The position numbers and the translations under genes are program-made. The notes beneath the pieces are model-generated. The model was not told the origin of the DNA. It ran no database searches and saw nothing but the letters and a program-made list of their open reading frames with translations. From contig JANPLX010000222.1 of NCBI GenBank assembly GCA_031422495.1, forward strand, positions 1 to 16,655: a stretch of DNA of 16,655 nt. The letters are read 5' to 3'. The stretch's first letter is position 1. Each line of letters starts with the position of its first letter. Source of the DNA: Aalborgiella sp031422495. GTDB taxonomy: Bacteria > Pseudomonadota > Gammaproteobacteria > Burkholderiales > Burkholderiaceae_C. Shown here piece by piece: positions 6,560 through 11,557 of this stretch.

Positions 6560-7900
6560 TTACTTCAACTTGCCATCTTCTTTGAAGACTTTCTTCCAGT
6601 CAACAACAAGCGCATCGAGAGCTTCTTTCGCAGTCCCTTTATCTGCTACAACATAGTCGTGCACACGTTTTTGCATCGCTTGCAATAGTTGCGCATACGA
6701 AGGCTCGGCCCAGAAGTCAACAACCATGTCCATAGACTCCAGAAAGGATGCCGCAAATGGAGAACTCTTAGCGTAGCCAGGATCGCTCAAAACAGCTTTG
6801 TGTGCAGAAGAGCCGCCGATAGCTTGCCACTTTTTCTGGATATCAGGGTTAGCAAACCACTTGATATATTGAAGTGAGGCATCCTTATTCGGCGAGTATG
6901 AAACTACAGAAATACCTTGACCACCCAACTGCACACCTTTGGTTTTGTCAGACGGGTTAGCAAAAAAGCCAATCTTGTCACCACCAACGTTCGGATCTTT
7001 AGCTAAGCCTGGCCAAAAGGCAAAGAAGTTCATCTGCATGGCGACTTGTCCTGACTTGAAAGCGTCCAAACCTTCACCCATATATGCATTGGTCATACCA
7101 GGCGCCGTACTGCCTTTGTAGATTGACTTGTAGAACTCCAAAGCTTTCACCGAATCCGCAGAGTTTACAAAACCATCCATAGCGTATGGTTTTTTAGGAT
7201 CTTGGTACTTGAAACCCATCGGGTAAAGTGCATTAGTCACACCCATGGTGATGCCTTCAGAACCGCGCTCGGTGTAAATGTATGCGCCGTAAACCTTTTT
7301 ACCGTCGATGACGCGATTTTGGAAAAACTCTGAAACTTGTTTCAGTTCGGTCCAAGTTTTAGGCGGCGCTAAATCACGGTTAAATTTCTTCTTAAATTCT
7401 GCTTGAATTTCTGGCTTTGCAAACCAGTCTTTGCGATAAGTCCAGCCCACAGCGTCCGCCATTGCTGGTAGCGCCCAGTAATTAGGCGTGCCCTTTGGCC
7501 ACTCCGCATAACCTGTGACTGTAGCTGGTGCAAAGTCAGTCATCTTGATGCCTTCTTTAGCAAAGAAGTCATTGAGTTTGACGTAATGGCCACTTTCTGC
7601 TGAACCACCGACCCACTGGCTATCGCCAATAATCAAATCGCAGAGCTTGCCTTTAGAATTTAACTCGTTCAACATGCGGTCTGCAAAGTTTGGCCATGGC
7701 ACAAACTCAAATTTCATTTTGATACCGCTTTTAGCGGTGAAGTCTTTTGATAGCTCCACCAATGCATTAGCAGGATCCCAAGCGGCCCAGCATAAAGTAA
7801 TCGTCTTTTCTTGCGCGTGCGATGCTGCACTACCCAAGGCTAAGGCTGCTGCAACTGTCAGGGCAGATACCCCTGGTAGTTTTTTCAACATGTCTTTCAT
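6560..7900 (-). CDS. Periplasmic carbohydrate ABC transporter solute-binding protein (family 1)
   Basis: This is the secreted receptor of the importer, 446 residues from the ATG at 7900. That start is chosen because GGAGAAG lies about 6 bases upstream; an in-frame ATG ten codons earlier (7930) would put this ribosome binding site inside the gene. A signal peptide is clear: MKDMLKK, a hydrophobic core to about residue 25, and cleavage after SHA at residue 29. The mature part has the aromatic-rich sugar-binding style of the MalE/UgpB class (VPWPNF near 67-72, and later FFAFWPGL). C37 and C87 could form a periplasmic disulfide. As the first gene of the operon it follows the LacI-type regulator gene by 362 bp. 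The ligand is probably a polyol or small ketose, judged only from dhaL/dhaK downstream. Confidence 0.9.
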   Translation of the reverse strand: MKDMLKKLPGVSALTVAAALALGSAASHAQEKTITLCWAAWDPANALVELSKDFTAKSGIKMKFEFVPWPNFADRMLNELNSKGKLCDLIIGDSQWVGGSAESGHYVKLNDFFAKEGIKMTDFAPATVTGYAEWPKGTPNYWALPAMADAVGWTYRKDWFAKPEIQAEFKKKFNRDLAPPKTWTELKQVSEFFQNRVIDGKKVYGAYIYTERGSEGITMGVTNALYPMGFKYQDPKKPYAMDGFVNSADSVKALEFYKSIYKGSTAPGMTNAYMGEGLDAFKSGQVAMQMNFFAFWPGLAKDPNVGGDKIGFFANPSDKTKGVQLGGQGISVVSYSPNKDASLQYIKWFANPDIQKKWQAIGGSSAHKAVLSDPGYAKSSPFAASFLESMDMVVDFWAEPSYAQLLQAMQKRVHDYVVADKGTAKEALDALVVDWKKVFKEDGKLK

Positions 7901-8262
7901 ATCGGTCTTCTCCATATAAAAATATTTCAAACAATAGTCACATCACACATCTAGTCGCCAATTAACTACGAGGTCACCCTTTAGTTTTAGCGATCAAGAC
8001 ACTTATCAGTGGTAGAACCGTTTTGATTGATTTATTTTATGCAATTATTTAATTAAATACATCATGGTTTTCCCTTAGTTCTAATTTTTTAGTTCTTAGT
8101 CGAACCGAGTGGCGGCTCTTAAATCAATACGAAACATGTGAATTGACGAGTCCACAGATGCAAAATGCCCCATCTGAGGAGCAATATAAATATCGAAAAT
8201 GGGTGTTTTGGGTATGAAGCTGACCGATGTAGCGCAACTAAATTGCCGACCCATTCAACGGC
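7901..8262 (-). promoter_or_regulatory. Regulatory region of the ABC/Dha operon
   Basis: These 362 bases between the regulator gene and the receptor gene hold no credible ORF. They contain an AT-rich core (8022-8059) with a perfect 14-base palindrome TATTTAATTAAATA (8046-8059), the word TTTGATTGATTTA (8022-8034), a near-palindrome CACTTATCAGTG (8000-8011), and a direct repeat TTAGTTCT at 8075 and 8089. The ribosome binding site GGAGAAG of the receptor gene lies at the low-coordinate end. I could not settle on a -35/-10 pair on the minus strand, so the promoter position is inferred from context. Confidence 0.55.
8046..8059. promoter_or_regulatory. Perfect AT-only palindrome, candidate operator
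   Basis: TATTTAATTAAATA is a perfect 14-base palindrome upstream of the receptor gene. It lacks the central CG pair typical of LacI-family operators, but it would suit a regulator that reads AT-rich minor groove. AT-rich palindromes also arise by chance in intergenic DNA. Confidence 0.3.
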
Positions 8263-9330
8263 TCAGTGGTAATTTTCAGACGTCAAAATCTCTATGCGTG
8301 GCTTCACAACTTGAATCGCCCCACGCACGTTTTCACACAAGTCTCGCAGCACTTTGGCAGCTGTGGAAATGCAATACTGGTTGTCTTGATCAAGCACATA
8401 GGCCAACTCGCCTCGGCTCAACAAAGTCTGGTGAATATCAGTCAAATCATGCACCACCAAACCTGGTTTTTGCTTGATGCCTAACTCGTTCAAAGCCCTC
8501 ACTACACCAGCAGTACAAGCACTTCCGCTGCTGTAGATGCCAGCAAGTCGAACTGGGTTCATTTCCGTTTGAAAAAACTTCATCAACACACTGTAAGTGC
8601 CCTCATCGTCCATCGGCAAATCAGGCGTACGCACAATACGTAGCTGCTTGAAATCATCTTCAATGATTTGAGAAAACCCCACCCGACGGTCAATTTCAGA
8701 GCTCAAGCGCGTTGCGTGCGACAGCACCAAGAGTGTGTCTCTTGATACATCGCCAGACATGCGCGCCAGCAGCAGCCCCGCCGTTCGCCCGGCGGCACGG
8801 TTGTCAGGGCCGACATAAAGCTCGCGAATCGAACCTGCCACATCAGACAACAAGGTGACGACATGCACGCCAGCCCGTACTTTTTCGTTAATCGCCTGCT
8901 TCACAGCGGGCAGATCAGGCGCCAAGATGGCGATGCCTTCGCAATCTTCGACTTTCATCAAATCACTCGCAAAGCGCTCGGGATCATCTGCATTGAAGCA
9001 GTAGGTTACTTCTGTGATGTTTGCATGCCGAAACTCGCCCGCTTGCTGGGCGATCAGCCGCTCAACCAGGTCAATAAACTTGGTATGGCCGTCAGGTAAA
9101 ACATACGCAAATCGCAGGTTTTGATGCTTTCGCGGCCGCCCCCGCACCACGGGCGGTGTGCCTAGATCGGCAACAGCTTGCAAAACTTTCTTGGTGGTTT
9201 CAGCGTTAACACCGGGTCGGCCATTGAGTACACGATCCACGGTAGCCGTGCCCACACCAGCACGGCGAGCTATATCGGGGATGGTGACGGGTGCATTAGA
9301 AGGCACGCTAACTGGTGAATTAGTTGTCAT
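8263..9330 (-). CDS. LacI-family transcriptional regulator with AT-hook-like linker
   Basis: This is a DNA-binding regulator of 355 residues, normal for the family. The helix-turn-helix is at about 16-50 (TIPDIARRAGVGTATVDRVL...), and the rest (about 72-350) is a periplasmic-binding-protein-like effector domain with the usual GPDNRAAGRTAG segment. The linker normally forms the hinge helix (typically LGYxPN...); here it reads LGTPPVVRGRPRKHQNLRF, and RGRPRK at 63-68 matches the core of an AT-hook. The gene lies directly upstream of, and in the same direction as, the ABC/Dha operon, so it is probably its ligand-responsive repressor. No clear ribosome binding site precedes the ATG at 9330. The effector is unknown, presumably the imported substrate or a product. 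Confidence 0.9.
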   Translation of the reverse strand: MTTNSPVSVPSNAPVTIPDIARRAGVGTATVDRVLNGRPGVNAETTKKVLQAVADLGTPPVVRGRPRKHQNLRFAYVLPDGHTKFIDLVERLIAQQAGEFRHANITEVTYCFNADDPERFASDLMKVEDCEGIAILAPDLPAVKQAINEKVRAGVHVVTLLSDVAGSIRELYVGPDNRAAGRTAGLLLARMSGDVSRDTLLVLSHATRLSSEIDRRVGFSQIIEDDFKQLRIVRTPDLPMDDEGTYSVLMKFFQTEMNPVRLAGIYSSGSACTAGVVRALNELGIKQKPGLVVHDLTDIHQTLLSRGELAYVLDQDNQYCISTAAKVLRDLCENVRGAIQVVKPRIEILTSENYH

Positions 9331-9551
9331 TTAACGTTGCTTACAAAAGTCAGGGATATCAAAAAAGGGATTACTCAAGTTAAATCGTAAGAAGTGATTT
9401 ATTTTTGTACTAGTCTACCAATTAATTCAATCAAATTATGTGGATTCTAGGGACGGTGCGGTGCTTTCAAGCATGGGACTAGTAATCGGAGTGCAGAATT
9501 GATGTATTTTAAGTGAATTATTAATATTTTTAATACAATATAGCTTGTAGC
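9331..9551. other. Upstream region of the LacI-type regulator
   Basis: There is no credible gene here. It holds an inverted repeat TAAATC-N9-GATTTA (9381-9401), the word TAATTCAATCAAA (9423-9435), which on the minus strand reads TTTGATTGAATTA and resembles the word upstream of the receptor gene, and ACTAGT at two places (9409-9414 and 9479-9484). TTGATT on the minus strand (about 9434-9429) followed 16 bases later by TAGTAC could be a weak promoter for the regulator gene. I see nothing firm in the rest. Confidence 0.4.
9381..9401. promoter_or_regulatory. Inverted repeat TAAATC-N9-GATTTA upstream of the regulator gene
   Basis: The perfect 6-base arms span 21 bp, about two helical turns, and lie 51-71 bases upstream of the LacI-type start codon, a reasonable place for an autoregulatory site. 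The right arm continues as TGATTTATTTT, an 11-base word also found at 8028-8038 upstream of the receptor gene. Chance is not excluded in DNA this AT-rich. Confidence 0.35.
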
Positions 9552-9590
9552 CGGCGTATTAATTGCCTAATTAGCTATAATTTTAATAGC
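9552..9590. repeat. Dispersed palindromic intergenic repeat, copy B
   Basis: Positions 9552-9578 match copy A at 25 of 27 bases. The hairpin part is weaker: GCTAT (9574-9578) and ATAGC (9586-9590) give a 5-bp stem with a 7-base loop. It lies about 30 bases before the expected start of the YdjM-like gene, so unlike copies A and C it is at a 5' side and may have displaced the original upstream sequence. Confidence 0.72.
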
Positions 9591-9618
9591 AAATAATCTA
9601 TTATTTGTAGACAAAACC

Positions 9619-9681
9619 ATACCAACTATTCTTTCACACCCTGTCGTTCCCCTCGCTTTAGCTTTAGCGTTTGGCAGCACG
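9619..9681 (+). other. Conserved N-terminus of the YdjM-like protein, in frame but with ATA in place of a start codon
   Basis: The frame of the next gene stays open upstream to a TAA at 9568-9570 and reads IPTILSHPVVPLAL... through to the GTG at 9682. This resembles the usual family start (M-P-T-I-[LI]-[ST]-H-P), including a conserved His that belongs to the presumed metal site. The codon where Met is expected, 9619-9621, is ATA, and no ATG, GTG or TTG occurs in this frame between the TAA and 9682. Recognition of the family N-terminus is from memory. Confidence 0.6.
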
Positions 9682-10161
9682 GTGATTCCTAAGCGACTGC
9701 TTATTTTGGGTATTGCAGCTACTATTTTGCCGGATTTAGACGTTTTAGCGTTTCGATTGGGCATCGCCTCTTCAAGCGATTTTGGGCACCGAGGTTTCAC
9801 GCATTCGCTGTTTTTTGCCTTATTTGTGGGTCTGGTAGCCATGCCGTTTGCCAAAGCTTTGCAATCAATCCGCAAAATTGTGTTTGTTTTCATCATGTTA
9901 TGCACCGCGTCGCACGGTTTGCTGGACATGTTGACCAACGGCGGCTTAGGCGTTGCGTTCTTTTGGCCATTTTCGTCAGAACGTCACTTTTTCCCTTATC
10001 AAGTGGTGCAAGTGTCGCCCATTAGCCTCAGTAAAGTGTTCAGCCCCGCCATGCTTCAGGTATTCAAGTCGGAGGCGTTATGGCTGTGGACGCTGGCTGC
10101 GAGTATGGCGTTAGTAGCTTTTTTCACCCGTCGAGCCAGTATCACACAAAAATCGGCTTAA
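9682..10161 (+). CDS. YdjM-like membrane-bound metal-dependent hydrolase (start uncertain, possibly impaired)
   Basis: This is an inner-membrane protein of the YdjM / DUF457 'metal-dependent hydrolase' family, whose substrate is unknown. From the GTG at 9682 it has 159 residues. Motifs include LPDLD (D18, D20) and GHRGFTHS (H36, H41), with a later SHGLLD, which together look like metal ligands, and several hydrophobic segments (about 43-60, 64-85, 130-150). The GTG has no ribosome binding site and lies 21 codons after the place where the family normally begins, so the annotated product would miss a conserved N-terminal His. Either translation starts at a rare ATA at 9619, or the gene has lost its start codon and is decaying. 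It is isolated between repeat copies B and C and is not in an operon. Confidence 0.7.
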   Translation: MIPKRLLILGIAATILPDLDVLAFRLGIASSSDFGHRGFTHSLFFALFVGLVAMPFAKALQSIRKIVFVFIMLCTASHGLLDMLTNGGLGVAFFWPFSSERHFFPYQVVQVSPISLSKVFSPAMLQVFKSEALWLWTLAASMALVAFFTRRASITQKSA

Positions 10162-10188
10162 ATAGCCGTGCATTTAAACCTCTAGCTA

Positions 10189-10231
10189 TCGTATTTATTG
10201 ACTAAATTGCTATGAAATTTATAGCAATTTA
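10189..10231. repeat. Dispersed palindromic intergenic repeat, copy C
   Basis: This is the third copy of the family. CGTATTTATTGACTAAATTGC and the following TAT match copy A at 21 of 24 bases. Its hairpin is the longest of the three, with 11-bp arms at 10203-10213 and 10221-10231. It lies between the convergent YdjM-like and Bug-receptor genes. Confidence 0.7.
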
Positions 10232-10238
10232 AATTTTT
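10203..10238 (+). terminator. Rho-independent-like terminator formed by repeat copy C
   Basis: TAAATTGCTAT (10203-10213) pairs perfectly with ATAGCAATTTA (10221-10231) around a 7-base loop, and is followed by AATTTTTTA on the plus strand. The T-run supports termination of the YdjM-like transcript. The stem is AT-rich, so efficiency may be modest. It may also stop transcripts of the convergent receptor gene, though no T-run follows on that side. Confidence 0.6.
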
Positions 10239-10271
10239 TAACAACGAATATACTAACTGTTAACGATCTAC

Positions 10272-11258
10272 TTACTGTGCTTGTAAGTTAATTGATTTCG
10301 CAATGGCTGCACCCGTGGCGGCTTCTTTTTTGTAGAAGGCGTCCAGTTGCGGCAAGCTCATGGGTTCTGCAATCACGGTGCCAGAAGCTTCAATGCTCTT
10401 GCGTGTTTCTGGGTTTGCCAAAGCTGTATAGGCAGCTTTATGGAGCGCTGCTACTTGAGCATCTGGTGTTTTCGTACCGGATTGAATGCCAATCCAAATG
10501 CTGAACTGGTAATCTTCAAAACCCTTGGTTGCACGTGCTGTTGGGATCTTAGGAAAACGTGCAATCGGCTGGTTAGCAGCAACAGCCAAGGCTTTGATCT
10601 GACCGCCTTCAATGGCGCCGTTCACAGGACCAACCAGTGGTACGACCGCGAAATCAATCACGCCGCCCATCAAATCTTTCAGGTATGGTGCCAAGCCGCC
10701 GTAGGGGGCGTGTAGGCCTTTGGCACCTGCATTTTGCAGCGCCTTTTCAGCCATGAGGTGATACAGCGAGCCCACGCCGACCGAGCCAAAGCTCAATGGC
10801 TTCTCGGACTTTTTAGCCAATGCGATGAACTCTTCCAGTGTGTTGACTGGCAGATCTTTACGTACAACAATCGCAATCGGTGTGTGACCCACCAAAGCGG
10901 CCATGCGCATGTCTTCTGGTTTGTTTTTCGCTGCTGCAATGCCCAGTGGTGTGTAGATCAACTCCAGCGGTGAGCCGGCCAAAATGGTGTAGCCATCTGG
11001 TGTTGCGTTGGCTGCTTTGAGTACGCCCAATGAACCACCGACACCGACGATATTTTCGACAATGACAGGCTGACCGACCACGTCTTGCATCGACTTGGCG
11101 ACCATGCGCCCCAGCACGTCGGAGCCGCCGCCTGCAGGAAAGGCAACGATCATCGTCACGGGTTTATTTGGGAAAGTTTGGGCGTTGGCAAAGGGCGACA
11201 GCGTCAACATAGCTATAGCTGCACCAGCTACCAACAGAGTTTTGAACACAGGTTTCAT
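10272..11258 (-). CDS. Bug-family tripartite tricarboxylate transporter substrate-binding protein
   Basis: This is a periplasmic receptor of the TctC/Bug type, which in betaproteobacteria exists in large families binding small organic acids, amino acids or aromatic acids. The 328-residue length is normal. The signal peptide runs MKPVFKTLLVAGAAIAML... with probable cleavage after ANA at residue 26. The mature start TFPNKPVTMIVAFPAGGGSD and the loop ANATPDGYTILAG are hallmarks of the family. The ribosome binding site AAGGAG lies 6 bases before the ATG at 11258. No TctA/TctB membrane genes are adjacent, so it is an orphan receptor that would rely on a transporter elsewhere or act as a sensor. 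The gene is divergent from ccoI. The ligand cannot be told from sequence. Confidence 0.9.
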   Translation of the reverse strand: MKPVFKTLLVAGAAIAMLTLSPFANAQTFPNKPVTMIVAFPAGGGSDVLGRMVAKSMQDVVGQPVIVENIVGVGGSLGVLKAANATPDGYTILAGSPLELIYTPLGIAAAKNKPEDMRMAALVGHTPIAIVVRKDLPVNTLEEFIALAKKSEKPLSFGSVGVGSLYHLMAEKALQNAGAKGLHAPYGGLAPYLKDLMGGVIDFAVVPLVGPVNGAIEGGQIKALAVAANQPIARFPKIPTARATKGFEDYQFSIWIGIQSGTKTPDAQVAALHKAAYTALANPETRKSIEASGTVIAEPMSLPQLDAFYKKEAATGAAIAKSINLQAQ

Positions 11259-11303
11259 GGGTTGCTCCTTAAATTATCAATTTGTCTTTTTAGCATTTCT
11301 CAC

Positions 11304-11337
11304 CAAATTAATATGCATGATTTTGCATGTTAATTTG
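11304..11337. promoter_or_regulatory. 34-bp imperfect palindrome upstream of the Bug receptor gene
   Basis: CAAATTAATATGCA (11304-11317) and TGCATGTTAATTTG (11324-11337) are inverted copies with 13 of 14 matching positions and a 6-base spacer. It lies 46-79 bases upstream of the receptor start codon and over 170 bases from ccoI, so it most likely concerns the receptor gene, as an operator for a dimeric regulator. Formation of an RNA or cruciform hairpin is also possible. Confidence 0.55.
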
Positions 11338-11416
11338 ATGAAAATGAATTATATTGCAGCAATTTTAATTTGCAAGTACTAAGCACACATAAGATTCAAA
11401 GTTTTCAAGATGTTAC

Positions 11417-11439
11417 AAATAAGCTGTCTTATCTTATTT
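11417..11439. promoter_or_regulatory. Inverted repeat AAATAAG-N9-CTTATTT in the receptor/ccoI intergenic region
   Basis: Perfect 7-base arms span 23 bp, with a nested ATAAG-CTGT-CTTAT. It lies about midway between the divergent receptor and ccoI genes, upstream of the FNR box. It could be a regulator site for either gene; no known consensus is recognised. Confidence 0.3.
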
Positions 11440-11509
11440 ACCTCTGATCTGGACTTTTGCGTAAATCAAATGTGGCACAAGTCACGGTAGGTAATTTATG
11501 GACTTTGAA

Positions 11510-11523
11510 TTGATGAATATCAA
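11510..11523 (+). promoter_or_regulatory. FNR/Anr box upstream of ccoI
   Basis: TTGATGAATATCAA matches the consensus TTGAT-N4-ATCAA perfectly. FNR/Anr proteins bind it when oxygen is low. Its centre at 11516.5 is exactly 41.5 bases before the A of the ccoI ATG, the standard class II activator spacing to a transcription start. TAGTCT at 11546-11551 is a weak -10 candidate at the matching place. Confidence 0.85.
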
Positions 11524-11557
11524 TGTTTGTGCAGTCCGTTGCCTTTAGTCTTGCTCT

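Noticed and set aside
8011..8024. AACCGTTTT as a LacI-type operator with a central CG
   Set aside because: The arms do not pair beyond a few bases around the CG, so it is too weak to call as an operator.
8149..8215. Possible terminator after the LacI-type gene (CCCAT ... ATGGG)
   Set aside because: Only about 5 bp pair across a 25-base loop and no T-run follows; not supportable.
8199..8484. Plus-strand ORFs at the 3' end of the LacI-type gene
   Set aside because: They overlap the regulator in antisense and show no conserved motif or start signal.
9567..9938. 123-codon minus-strand ORF opposite the YdjM-like gene
   Set aside because: It is the antisense of a gene with clear family motifs, has no recognisable domain and no ribosome binding site; it is a shadow frame.
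10292..10973. Several plus-strand ORFs of 70-122 codons opposite the Bug receptor
   Set aside because: They are antisense to a gene with a signal peptide, ribosome binding site and family motifs; their products are Cys/Trp/Arg-rich without any domain.
11471..11483. Second FNR-like site upstream of ccoI (TTGCG...ATCAA-like, in GCGTAAATCAAATG)
   Set aside because: The half-sites are one base too close and the left half is degenerate; only the perfect box at 11510-11523 is kept.
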